Virus record (IMG/VR): IMGVR_UViG_3300031857_000874
Span: 1-31,466 of that record
DNA length: 31,466 bases
Direction: 5' to 3' (one strand)
From: a virus
Both the position numbers and the translations under genes were made by a program. Below are positions 4,644 to 12,173 of this stretch, one piece after another. The first letter of the stretch is position 1. Every line of letters begins with the position of its first letter. The notes beneath the pieces were generated by a model. The model was not told the DNA's origin. It saw nothing but the letters and a program-made list of their open reading frames with translations, and did not search any database.

Positions 4644-7102
4644 GCGCCAGTTCTTGTATTAGAATGAAGTGTTCTATCTTGAGGATTGTAAGTTGGAGGA
4701 GGAGTTTCTCTTATCTTTCCTCCAGATTTTTGTTGATTTACAACGTTGGTATTGTTAACAGCGAAAACGTTGTTTCCTTGTGGTGGTTCTTTCAGGGCTT
4801 TGTTAGTTGTAGCTCTTTCTAACATCTGCAGACCACCTGTATTATATTCATTCGAGAGTGTATCAACTTTAGAGAGTAAACCTCCTAAATATGTTTTTTC
4901 TCCACGTTTTATTGTTGATCCTGCTACAGCAGATGTCACAATCTCATTCACTTTCGATTGATCGGATACAGTATTTAAATCTAATCCCATTTTTTTAGCT
5001 CTATTACGACTAGAATTCTCTAGATACCAAGCAGCTACTTTTGGACCTATTATAGGATCATTAACTAACTCAGGATTTGATACCAAATCCACACCCAATG
5101 CCTTACTCGCTGCTTCGTAATTACCACGTCCTGTTAATTGGACTAATCCTCTACCTTTGAATTTGACAGCATCTCCCCTTTCTTTATTACCTAATTGTTT
5201 GCGACCGAATTCTCCCCCATAAACTTGTTCAGTAAATGCATTAATATCACTTGTCATTGATTTGATTTTTGCCCTCTGTTCATCCGTTAAGAAGGAAAAT
5301 TGTTTCTGTTGTTCTGGTTTTAATTGTTTATATTCTTTAAATTTTTCCTGTTGTTCTTTAGTTAAACTATTTTTTCCAAGTATTCGACTTTCCCCAAAAA
5401 TCGTTAAGACTCTTTCGGCTTGGTCCTTACTATAATCCAAATTTTCAGGAACCATTCCGCCTGCACTTTCTTTAAATACATTAGCAATAGCCGCCGCTAT
5501 AAATTGTTTTGACAATCCTCTTTCTCTTAATGCTTGTTCTAGTGCTTGAGTAGGAGAAATTTTATTTGGTGATAATATAGGTGCAGCATTTCTTGGTAAT
5601 GTTATTGGCGAATAATAAGGTGTAGTTGCCGCCATTGCTGTTGGAGTTAAACTCCCAACTCCAGTTGGTAAGAAAGAACCAATCTCACCTAAAACCCTAT
5701 CTATGATAGAACTCTCAACTTGCGCAGTTGGTTTAGCACCAGCTTTTGGTATTCCAATACTTGGTACTGGCTTAGGTGTTTCAACCTTTTGTGGAGCTGC
5801 TTGTGTTGGTACTGGTTTAGGTGTTTCAACCTTTTGTACACTTGGACCCGACGGTATTGGTGTTGTGTTTCTACCAGAAAGAACAGATTCATTATATTTG
5901 ATTCTTTCTTCTAGTTTTTTTCTTATATCATAGTCTGTTTCAATAGATAATTTTTGTTTATCTGATTCTAACCATTGTTTTAATGTTTCGGTCGGTGTTT
6001 GTAGAGTAGTTCCAAATTTCTTCTTAGCTTCTTCATCATAAATTTTCATTAATTTTATCTTCGCAGCATATTCGTCCTGAACCTGTAATGTCAGATCACC
6101 AGCAGCTGCGTTTAATCTTTGAAGAGCTAGATTAGAACCTTCTGCATTAGTTTTTAATTGTTCTAAGGCTTTTGATTCGGTTATTCTACCTTCTATCAAT
6201 TTAGTAGATGTTTCTTGATCTTTAATTGCTTTTTTATTTTCTTCAGCAACATATTCATCTGTTTTAAATTTTGTACTTACTAAAGCTGCTATAGCTGTGA
6301 GTGTCGTCGCAATACCAGCTATTCCTGCAGTAGAAGATAAGAATGTTAGTAACCCTCGAGATGAAGAAAGAATATCTGATAATGTATTTGAATTTTCTTT
6401 TTCAGATACCGAAGATTTAAAAATCTTTTCTAATTTAGAAAGAGCTTCTGGTTCGATATCTAATAATTTTACACTAGCGAACTTAGATACTTCAGATGCA
6501 ACCTTTTCGGCGTCTCTCTGTTCATATTTTCTTTCTTCTTCGGATTCTATTATATTAGTATTAAGACCAATGATATTAGTTCTTAATCCTTTTAATGTAG
6601 AAGTTTGTTCTTTTAATGCCTTTGATCTATTTTGTAATTCTTCTATCTGTGCTTGTTTATCAGCCTTTCTTTCTACTTCAATTTGTTTCTTATCTTTCTC
6701 ATTTCTTCCCAAGAATTTAAAGATCATTCCACTAATGAATTGACCACCTTCGAAAGATTTCTTAGCTGAATCAGAATATTGCGTTTCTTTCTTACGCAAT
6801 TCTTCTTTTTCTTTTTGTGCTTCTGATTCTGCATCTGCTAATAATTTATCTAATTTATCTTGATTCTTTTTTCTTTCGCTTCTTAGATCGTCGATGTCTT
6901 CTTTAAGATTTCGTAAAGCAGTTTTCTTAGCCAGCAATTCACGTTCGCTTTTGATTTTAGATGCAGTCAAATTCTTTTCAGATATAATTGCATCTGTTAG
7001 ATTAGCTATTTGAGAAGAAAGTGATTCGATATCGCCTGAGAATTTTTCTACAGATCCTCTTACGCTACTTGCTACTTTTTGATTATTAGTTTTTCTTGGC
7101 AT
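4640..7102 (-). CDS. Probable tape-measure protein with C-terminal GH19-like lysozyme domain (820 aa)
   Basis: Residues 1-230 are charged and coiled-coil rich. A hydrophobic segment at about 250-276 looks like a transmembrane helix, with more helix at 285-405. A Pro-rich linker (about 410-460) contains two copies of KVETPKPVP. Residues about 515-755 form a GH19-like muramidase domain with NVFKESAGG (E545 likely catalytic) and FKGRGLVQLTGRGNY at 648-662, seen in many phage endolysins. Coiled coil, membrane helix and lytic domain, together with position downstream of tube and chaperone genes, fit a tape measure carrying its own cell-wall enzyme. About 820 residues would set a tail of roughly 120 nm by the usual 1.5 A per residue rule. 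T4 gp29 plays this part but is shorter and lacks the enzyme. A lysozyme-bearing baseplate hub protein is the alternative. The gene starts within the end of the gp51-like frame. Confidence 0.68.
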   Translation of the reverse strand: MPRKTNNQKVASSVRGSVEKFSGDIESLSSQIANLTDAIISEKNLTASKIKSERELLAKKTALRNLKEDIDDLRSERKKNQDKLDKLLADAESEAQKEKEELRKKETQYSDSAKKSFEGGQFISGMIFKFLGRNEKDKKQIEVERKADKQAQIEELQNRSKALKEQTSTLKGLRTNIIGLNTNIIESEEERKYEQRDAEKVASEVSKFASVKLLDIEPEALSKLEKIFKSSVSEKENSNTLSDILSSSRGLLTFLSSTAGIAGIATTLTAIAALVSTKFKTDEYVAEENKKAIKDQETSTKLIEGRITESKALEQLKTNAEGSNLALQRLNAAAGDLTLQVQDEYAAKIKLMKIYDEEAKKKFGTTLQTPTETLKQWLESDKQKLSIETDYDIRKKLEERIKYNESVLSGRNTTPIPSGPSVQKVETPKPVPTQAAPQKVETPKPVPSIGIPKAGAKPTAQVESSIIDRVLGEIGSFLPTGVGSLTPTAMAATTPYYSPITLPRNAAPILSPNKISPTQALEQALRERGLSKQFIAAAIANVFKESAGGMVPENLDYSKDQAERVLTIFGESRILGKNSLTKEQQEKFKEYKQLKPEQQKQFSFLTDEQRAKIKSMTSDINAFTEQVYGGEFGRKQLGNKERGDAVKFKGRGLVQLTGRGNYEAASKALGVDLVSNPELVNDPIIGPKVAAWYLENSSRNRAKKMGLDLNTVSDQSKVNEIVTSAVAGSTIKRGEKTYLGGLLSKVDTLSNEYNTGGLQMLERATTNKALKEPPQGNNVFAVNNTNVVNQQKSGGKIRETPPPTYNPQDRTLHSNTRTGA
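5761..5837 (-). repeat. In-frame 45-nt-period direct repeat in the tape-measure linker
   Basis: Two 32-nt copies (5761-5792 and 5806-5837) differ at a single base and encode the repeated KVETPKPVP linker segment of the 820-residue protein. The near identity suggests a recent duplication that lengthened the Pro-rich hinge before the lysozyme domain. Confidence 0.8.
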
Positions 7103-7247
7103 TTTTTATTCTTTCGTTTTCTTCCTCTATGTGTTTATTTAATAACGAAATATAAATTTCTCTCTCCCAAGGATACATTTCATCTAACTCAGTAAGCGAA
7201 TATTTGTAAAACTGCGCCATAGTAAAATTACTAATATAATAGTTCAT
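7086..7247 (-). CDS. gp51-like small tail/hub assembly protein, probably made by -1 frameshift from gp26
   Basis: The core of the frame is YSLTELDEMYPWEREIYISL followed by a charged helix. This is a short chaperone-like protein in the position of T4 gp51 or of the T part of a G/GT tail-assembly chaperone pair. An ATG at 7247 would give 53 residues and one at 7220 would give 44; neither has a Shine-Dalgarno sequence. The same frame is open upstream through the end of gp26, and a T TTT TTC slippery heptamer at 7280-7274 would switch ribosomes into it. That would give a gp26-gp51 fusion of about 300 residues (238 + 62). The frame ends by overlapping the start of the tape-measure gene by 17 nt. 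The gp51 name rests on position and a weak resemblance. Confidence 0.55.
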   Translation of the reverse strand: MNYYISNFTMAQFYKYSLTELDEMYPWEREIYISLLNKHIEEENERIKNAKKN

Positions 7248-7267
7248 CAAATTATCATTATTAATAG

Positions 7268-7987
7268 CTATTCGAAAAAATCTGAGATACCAGATAAAGT
7301 AACTTCTTCTTCGTATCCACAAGAACTACATTTAAAATTGATAACTTTCCTCAATTTCGGAACACTGAGATAGAATTCTAAGATAGATTTAAAACTCGTT
7401 AGATCTAGTCCTAATAGAAACTCTCTTAATTCATCTTGAGTATACTCATCATATACTTTATTTTCGTCGACAATTGTGTCTAAATCTTCAGATATAGCTG
7501 CAATTAACTTATCTATATTTCTTGTAATATTATATTCTTCTAGATACTTTGCAGATTTAATATTTGGATATCGCAAATTTATAACAAGATTATCTGATAT
7601 GTTTATTTCTTTCGATACAACCTTCGAAAAATCAACTTCAACATCTTCTAACGAAACTTCAATCTTATTAACATTACCACAAATATCTTCTCCGATAAGA
7701 TTATTGCATTTAAAAGATAGATTAGAAGTTTCACCAACAGATTTAGCTCTTATTTTAAGGAAGAGATACTCAATATCAAAGTATGCTAAATTTTTTGTCG
7801 AGAAGTTATTTGTTGAACAAGATTCTATGAGATCCGTTATCGTTTTTGATAATTCTTCAATTGAATTTGATTCTTGCATCATAAGAAGAATTTTTTGTTC
7901 TCTTACGGTGTAAGGTCTAAATGAATATATCTTTTCATTTGAAGGAATTGTCACTTCATAAGATGGGTGTTTCAATTTCGGTAGCAT
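7268..7987 (-). CDS. 26: gp26-like baseplate hub/tail assembly protein (T4_baseplate family, 239 aa)
   Basis: The N-terminus (LPKLKHPSYEVTIPSNEKIY then FRPYTVREQKIL) is characteristic of the T4_baseplate family that includes T4 gp26. Four cysteines, C94...C103 and C220-x2-C223, could form a zinc-ribbon-like site. The middle is acidic and helical. In T4, gp26 is needed with gp51, gp28 and gp29 for hub assembly; here its position between a tube-like protein and the tape measure suggests a tail-assembly chaperone role. AAGGAT lies about 10 nt upstream of the ATG, and the gene starts 12 nt after the gp54-like stop. The end of the gene holds a slippery heptamer leading into the gp51-like frame. 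Confidence 0.78.
   Translation of the reverse strand: MLPKLKHPSYEVTIPSNEKIYSFRPYTVREQKILLMMQESNSIEELSKTITDLIESCSTNNFSTKNLAYFDIEYLFLKIRAKSVGETSNLSFKCNNLIGEDICGNVNKIEVSLEDVEVDFSKVVSKEINISDNLVINLRYPNIKSAKYLEEYNITRNIDKLIAAISEDLDTIVDENKVYDEYTQDELREFLLGLDLTSFKSILEFYLSVPKLRKVINFKCSSCGYEEEVTLSGISDFFE
7274..7280 (-). other. Putative -1 programmed ribosomal frameshift site (T TTT TTC)
   Basis: On the minus strand the codons GAT TTT TTC GAA TAG end the gp26-like gene. T TTT TTC is a perfect X XXY YYZ heptamer in the zero frame, two codons before the stop. Slipping back one base reads CGA ATA GCT and stays open for 62 more codons to 7086. The location between tube-side chaperone and tape measure is where lambda G/GT and many other phages frameshift. 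I see only a weak palindrome (AATAGCTATT) just downstream as a possible stimulator. Confidence 0.65.
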
Positions 7988-7999
7988 ATTTTTCTATCC

Positions 8000-8674
8000 T
8001 TATTTTTGTAATTTATCAAGGTGTTTGTAATCTAATTTTGTTATATTCGATGATTTTAAGAATTGTAAAGTTTCGTATGAGAAACTTACCGTGTATTTGA
8101 ATAATTGATCAACATCTGCCCAAGAAACTTGAACAGCTTCGACTCTTGTTGGAATCGCTTTTATTAATTTGACTGAATAGATCTGAACTAATTCAGATCC
8201 AGATGGTCCTCTAAATGGTCTATTAGTTGGTCCTGTACCAGATAGGTCAACGAAAGTACCCGTCGATTCTGTTTGTTCTATACTAATTGTACGTTCGTTA
8301 AAAATATCGATAGTAATATCAGAAGCTACATCATTGTAGTATGATACTGTATTATTACTGAGATCAGTTATTTTATCTATCCATTCGTCGAACCAATATT
8401 TGTCTCGCATATCTCCGGCAGTTAAAAAAGTCATTTGAACTTCATCAACAGCTCTACCATTGGGTATTTTAACTATAGGTTGACCGCCATACAATTTAAA
8501 ATCAGTGGTTAAAACTTGTGAACCAGGTATGTTTAATGACTCACAACGAAAAGATAAATCTCTTGGTGACGTAGGCCAACTAATTGGACCGCCAACGAAG
8601 AATACTTCAAATCTATTAGATTTAACTGTTCCTAGTGAATTAATGTGCGCTTTGAATTGATTTAGAGATCTCAT
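8000..8674 (-). CDS. 54: gp19/gp54-family tail tube or tube-initiator protein (224 aa)
   Basis: The protein has the phage tail-tube fold signature. NRFEVFFVGG near residue 22 is followed by LSFRCESLNIPG and a two-sheet beta pattern, then YWFDEWIDKI, and finally KYTVSFSYETLQF near the C-terminus. T4 gp19 (tube), gp48 and gp54 (baseplate tube initiators) share this ancestry. I favour gp54 because gp48, gp53 and the hub genes are adjacent, while gp19 normally follows the sheath gene; tube protein itself cannot be excluded. It is the first gene of the leftward operon. TATAAATA lies 6 nt upstream of the ATG and there is no Shine-Dalgarno sequence, suggesting a leaderless late transcript. Confidence 0.68.
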   Translation of the reverse strand: MRSLNQFKAHINSLGTVKSNRFEVFFVGGPISWPTSPRDLSFRCESLNIPGSQVLTTDFKLYGGQPIVKIPNGRAVDEVQMTFLTAGDMRDKYWFDEWIDKITDLSNNTVSYYNDVASDITIDIFNERTISIEQTESTGTFVDLSGTGPTNRPFRGPSGSELVQIYSVKLIKAIPTRVEAVQVSWADVDQLFKYTVSFSYETLQFLKSSNITKLDYKHLDKLQK

Positions 8675-8680
8675 AATCTA

Positions 8681-8688
8681 TATTTATA
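8681..8688 (-). promoter_or_regulatory. T4-type late promoter box TATAAATA, leftward operon
   Basis: This is a perfect TATAAATA on the minus strand, 6 nt before the gp54-like ATG. With the usual spacing the transcript would start at or within a base or two of the ATG. It would drive the tube-gp26-gp51-tape-measure operon. Confidence 0.7.
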
Positions 8689-8695
8689 ATAAATA
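8688..8695 (+). promoter_or_regulatory. Late promoter box AATAAATA, rightward baseplate operon
   Basis: AATAAATA fits the relaxed NATAAATA late-promoter pattern of marine T4-like phages and lies 5 nt before the gp4 ATG. It shares base 8688 with the divergent box on the other strand. There is no Shine-Dalgarno sequence before gp4. Confidence 0.58.
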
Positions 8696-8700
8696 AGAAT

Positions 8701-9138
8701 ATGGCTTATTCCGGAAGATATAATTTAAAGAATAAGGGAAAATACAAAGGAGATCCGAATAACATAATTTGGAGATCTACTTGGGAACTTAAATTCCTAA
8801 AATACTTAGATAATCATCCAAATATTTTAGAATTTAGTTCTGAAGAACATGTTGTTCCTTATATTTCTCCATTAGATGGGAAGTATCACAGATACTTTGT
8901 TGATTTCTATCTTAAGGTTTTGACTAAAGAAAAAGAAATTAAAGAATATCTTGTTGAAATTAAACCATATGTGCAAACTTTAGAACCAAAAAGGCCAAAG
9001 AAGATAACTGAATCTTATGTGAATACTGTCAAAACTTATCTTATAAATTCTGCAAAATGGAATGCAGCAAAGAAATATGCTGAGAAACAAGGTATGTCTT
9101 TTATTGTAATTACAGAGAATCATTTATTCTTAAAATAA
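8701..9138 (+). CDS. 4: gp4 head-completion protein, TnsA/endonuclease-like fold (145 aa)
   Basis: The protein opens with MAYSGRYNLKNKGKYKGDP and WRSTWELKFLKYLD, the diagnostic start of T4 gp4 (head completion). The nuclease core is visible as WELK, then D68 in YFVDFYL and E86-x-K88 in LVEIKP, followed by YVNTVKTYL and AAKKYAEKQG. Length equals the T4 family (about 150 aa). In T4, gp4 works with gp2 and gp50/65 to finish DNA-filled heads so that tails can attach. The gene sits first in the rightward late operon, 26 bp from the divergent gp54-like gene. The ATG is preceded only by the AT-rich late box. Confidence 0.9.
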   Translation: MAYSGRYNLKNKGKYKGDPNNIIWRSTWELKFLKYLDNHPNILEFSSEEHVVPYISPLDGKYHRYFVDFYLKVLTKEKEIKEYLVEIKPYVQTLEPKRPKKITESYVNTVKTYLINSAKWNAAKKYAEKQGMSFIVITENHLFLK

Positions 9139-9141
9139 ATA
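9134..9141 (+). promoter_or_regulatory. Possible late promoter box AATAAATA before gp48
   Basis: AATAAATA overlaps the gp4 stop codon and is followed by AGATAATATG, nearly the same 18-nt context as the box before gp25 (AAATAAATAGAT then WATATG). The first ATG after it (9148) opens only an 8-codon mini-ORF; gp48 starts at 9164 with a weak GGA upstream. Confidence 0.45.
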
Positions 9142-9163
9142 GATAATATGGAAACAACAACAA

Positions 9164-10120
9164 ATGGCAAATAATAACATACCAGCAGCTAAAATGTACC
9201 CAGGAGATCTATTAGGATCTAAATATGGTAAAGTCTTTTGTTTAATAACTGTTCTTGATACATATGCAGCATCAGACACTGATGCTGTACAAACTATCAA
9301 AGATACAGCTGGTAATGCAGTTACAGCTATTGAAAGCGGGGACGTCACTCAAAAAGGATTGACAATCAGACAAAGTTTAAATAGTACAAGAAGAGTTAAA
9401 GAGAATATATTTCTACCTATGCCATTGTCGCTCAGCACAAATTATGGTGTTTCTTACGATGATTCTTTTTCTTACATAGAAGAGGGGAAACAAGCTATAT
9501 CTGGTGTTTTAGGTACAGTTGTTGCTGATTTGAGTAAAAGTCCGGGTGATGGGGCTCCATCAGCATTAGAAGTACTTCAAACAAAATTCCCGATAACATC
9601 TTCTTTAGGAAAATTACTAGGAAGTGTTACACCCTCCGCTTTAAAGATTGGCGGCGCTGCAGCTGGTTTAGCTTTAAATCCACATAAAGAATTGTTATTT
9701 AATGGCGTTAAGTTTAGAGAATTCAAGTTTAAATACAAATTAATAGCAAAATCTGAAAAAGAATCTGAAACGATTAATGAGATAATAAAAATATTTGAAA
9801 AGTATATGCATCCAACATTAGCTGCAGGATCTTTACTTTATAGATATCCTGCTGAATTTGAAATCAGATTCTTTACAAGTGATGGGAAACAGAATAAATT
9901 TATCTATAAGATTTACAGATCTGTACTACAAAATTACACCGTTTCGTACGGAGGAAATAATTTCGTTACATTTAAAAATAAAGATGGAATTACAAAAGGC
10001 GCACCAGTTGAGATTGAAATTGAATTGGATTTTAAAGAAACGAATCCGTTAACAAGAGATTTTATTGAAAAGATATTAAATGAAGAAAAAAATCTAGGTC
10101 AAGCGGTAACACCAGAATAA
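9164..10120 (+). CDS. 48: gp48 baseplate tail-tube junction protein (318 aa)
   Basis: The central block FNGVKFREFKFKYKL followed by AKSEKESETINEIIKIFEKY and MHP is the hallmark of T4 gp48, where FRxFxxxFxxxPRSEKE then IIxxFKYHMHP is conserved. The stretch around IFLPMPLSLSTNYGVSYDD (about residue 82) is also typical. gp48 caps the hub and nucleates the tail tube together with gp54. A Gly/Ala-rich segment (GGAAAGLALNP) at about residue 165 lies in the variable region. The protein ends 4 nt before gp53 and is probably translated from the same message. The ATG at 9164 has only a weak GGA about 11 nt upstream; no better start is visible. Confidence 0.82.
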   Translation: MANNNIPAAKMYPGDLLGSKYGKVFCLITVLDTYAASDTDAVQTIKDTAGNAVTAIESGDVTQKGLTIRQSLNSTRRVKENIFLPMPLSLSTNYGVSYDDSFSYIEEGKQAISGVLGTVVADLSKSPGDGAPSALEVLQTKFPITSSLGKLLGSVTPSALKIGGAAAGLALNPHKELLFNGVKFREFKFKYKLIAKSEKESETINEIIKIFEKYMHPTLAAGSLLYRYPAEFEIRFFTSDGKQNKFIYKIYRSVLQNYTVSYGGNNFVTFKNKDGITKGAPVEIEIELDFKETNPLTRDFIEKILNEEKNLGQAVTPE

Positions 10121-10124
10121 CAAC

Positions 10125-10802
10125 ATGTCATACTTTAAACAATTTCCTTATCTTCTTTATCCAAATTTTTCTGATAAAACAGGAAATACTTTTTCTCTAC
10201 TGAAGGATATCACAGTAAGAGTTATTAGAAAGATATCTCCAACTGATGATCAATCATTATATTACAAATACAATATCAAAGAAGGAGAAAATATTGAATC
10301 TATATCTAATGATGTTTACGATTCTCCTAATTTTTACTGGGTTATAATGATGATAAATGACAAATTTGATAGATTCTACGATTTTCCTTTAAATACAGAA
10401 GAGTTTCAGAATTATATTGTTGACACATATGGATCAGTTGCCGCAGCGCAAACAACTTACAAATATTATATTCGTGAAGCATACGAAAGATTCTCAACTA
10501 ATATTGGAAATACAGAAGAAACTCAAATAAATGGTGCGACAGGCATCTTATCAATCGATCCTGTAGGAAGTCAATACGAAGACAATACATTCTTCTTAGA
10601 AGTTCCTCAAATAGATTACGATTTTAGTAATCCAGATTCTCAAATTCCAAGACCATATACTCAAAATGGTCGAGTGATGAAAAAAGCTAAATCGATATAC
10701 GATTATGAATTTGAACTTAATGAATCTAAAAGAAATATTCTCTTATTGAATAAACAATATTTACAATCATTTGTAGATACTTTTAATTTTCTGGTTAAAT
10801 AA
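10125..10802 (+). CDS. 53: gp53 baseplate wedge protein (225 aa)
   Basis: The start MSYFKQFPYLLYPNFSDKT is typical of T4 gp53. It is followed by a LysM-like stretch (YNIKEGENIESISNDVY then SPNFYWVIMMINDKFD, about residues 48-85) that is the most conserved part of the family. The C-terminal helix KRNILLLNKQYLQSFVDTF is also shared. In T4, gp53 clamps neighbouring wedges around the hub. Length is close to that in T4 (196 aa). The stop and the next ATG are directly adjacent (TAA then ATG), giving tight coupling to the hub gene. Confidence 0.85.
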   Translation: MSYFKQFPYLLYPNFSDKTGNTFSLLKDITVRVIRKISPTDDQSLYYKYNIKEGENIESISNDVYDSPNFYWVIMMINDKFDRFYDFPLNTEEFQNYIVDTYGSVAAAQTTYKYYIREAYERFSTNIGNTEETQINGATGILSIDPVGSQYEDNTFFLEVPQIDYDFSNPDSQIPRPYTQNGRVMKKAKSIYDYEFELNESKRNILLLNKQYLQSFVDTFNFLVK

Positions 10803-12173
10803 ATGGGTAAATTACAAGCAGGAAATTATACTCTTAAAAATCTTATTATATTTTCTGAAAAAAACTTTCTGGATATATCTCCTATTTTCTCAGAAATCAA
10901 TATTTTCGAATCAATTTTCACAGCAACTATTAGTGGCTATATTGAAGTAATTGATGCGAATAACATCATAAGTGGTTTAAATTCTTTACCGATTTTAGGT
11001 AATGAAGGTATTCTTATTGAATTAGAAGTTCCTGTTCATCAATATATCGATCCGAATAAGAAGACAGATATTAAAAGTCTTACGGAAATTAAGAAGAATA
11101 AAATTAAATATTTCGGTAGAATTGTTGACGTAAGAAATAGAACTATGTTAAACGAACGTTCTCAAACTTACGAAATACATTTTATTTCAGAAGAATCTGT
11201 TCTTGATAGAAACATTAAAGTGTCGAAATCTTATAAAAATAAGACAATGAATTCAATTATCGAAAATATATATAAAGATTTTGGAACTACAGGAACTTAT
11301 GAATTTGAGAAAACACACGAAGCACCAAATGTTGTGATTCCAAATTGGAGTCCTCTTTATACAATTAATTGGTTGGCATCTAGATCTATTTCATATACTT
11401 ACAACACACCAGGATTCTTCTTTTTTCAAACATTATATAACGATGGGCCAACAGAAGGAGACCGAGCAAGATATACTTCAAGTAGATATAGCGAAGAAGT
11501 AACTTCAAAATTTTGGTTTCTATCAATAGATGATATGCTTGCGTATGATGCAAGAAAAACTATATTCTTTAGGCCAGGAAATTTACCAGATGGAGATGAT
11601 TTGCAAAATAATTCAGAGCACTCTAATGCGTTAAATTATGAAGTTGTAAATTCTTTCAATACCATCGAAAATAATACAACAGGATTATTCAATAACACAT
11701 TAATTACTCATGATATTACAAAAAAAGAATGGGAAAAAATACCATTTAATTATGATAAAGAATTTGAAAACTTCTATCATTTATCTGAGAATAAAATATA
11801 TTCTGGAGTTAAAAATATATCCGATAAGAGATTCGATGATCCTTCTTATAAAGAATCCAGGATTATGTTAACTTCTTTAGGAACAGCGGAAAATCCAAAT
11901 CGCTTACAAAATATATCTTCTTCTAAATTAAGTAGATTATCTTCTCTTAATTATTTTAGAATTAAGATAGTGGTAACCGGAGATGCTACATTAGAATCTG
12001 GAGATGTTATTAAATTCGATTTACCTTCACCCGAATCTAGTGGTGAGAACAAATTTGATAAATATTACAGAGGTAATTTTCTAATTACGGCAATACGACA
12101 TGTCATAAATAGATCTTCTTATAATATGACTTTAGAATGTTCTAAAGAATCTCTAGAGAGTGTAGTAGAATAA
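10803..12173 (+). CDS. 27: gp27-like baseplate central hub protein (456 aa)
   Basis: The start GKLQAGNYTLKNL and then SEINIFESIFTATISGYIEVIDA match the N-terminal barrel of gp27-like hub proteins of marine T4-like phages. A long middle domain contains SYKNKTMNSIIENIYKDFG then PNWSPLYTINWLASRSIS, the conserved block that folds the second barrel. The C-terminus (LESGDVIKFDLPSPES then DKYYRGNFLITAIRHVI) matches the gp27/phage-late-control-D fold. The hub trimer carries the gp5 spike and accepts the tube on its other side. The stop overlaps the gp5 start by one base. T4 gp27 is 391 aa, so this one is somewhat longer. Confidence 0.78.
   Translation: MGKLQAGNYTLKNLIIFSEKNFLDISPIFSEINIFESIFTATISGYIEVIDANNIISGLNSLPILGNEGILIELEVPVHQYIDPNKKTDIKSLTEIKKNKIKYFGRIVDVRNRTMLNERSQTYEIHFISEESVLDRNIKVSKSYKNKTMNSIIENIYKDFGTTGTYEFEKTHEAPNVVIPNWSPLYTINWLASRSISYTYNTPGFFFFQTLYNDGPTEGDRARYTSSRYSEEVTSKFWFLSIDDMLAYDARKTIFFRPGNLPDGDDLQNNSEHSNALNYEVVNSFNTIENNTTGLFNNTLITHDITKKEWEKIPFNYDKEFENFYHLSENKIYSGVKNISDKRFDDPSYKESRIMLTSLGTAENPNRLQNISSSKLSRLSSLNYFRIKIVVTGDATLESGDVIKFDLPSPESSGENKFDKYYRGNFLITAIRHVINRSSYNMTLECSKESLESVVE

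Noticed and set aside
7248-7322. Independent gene start for the gp51-like frame at 7322
   Set aside because: The residues before the slippery site (MWIRRRSYFIWYLR) are the out-of-frame reading of the gp26 zinc-motif codons and have no start signal.
12104-12111. CATAAATA inside the hub gene, 62 nt before the gp5-like start
   Set aside because: It fits the loose late-promoter pattern but lies within coding sequence of an AT-rich genome, with a spacing unlike the clear cases; chance is a sufficient explanation.
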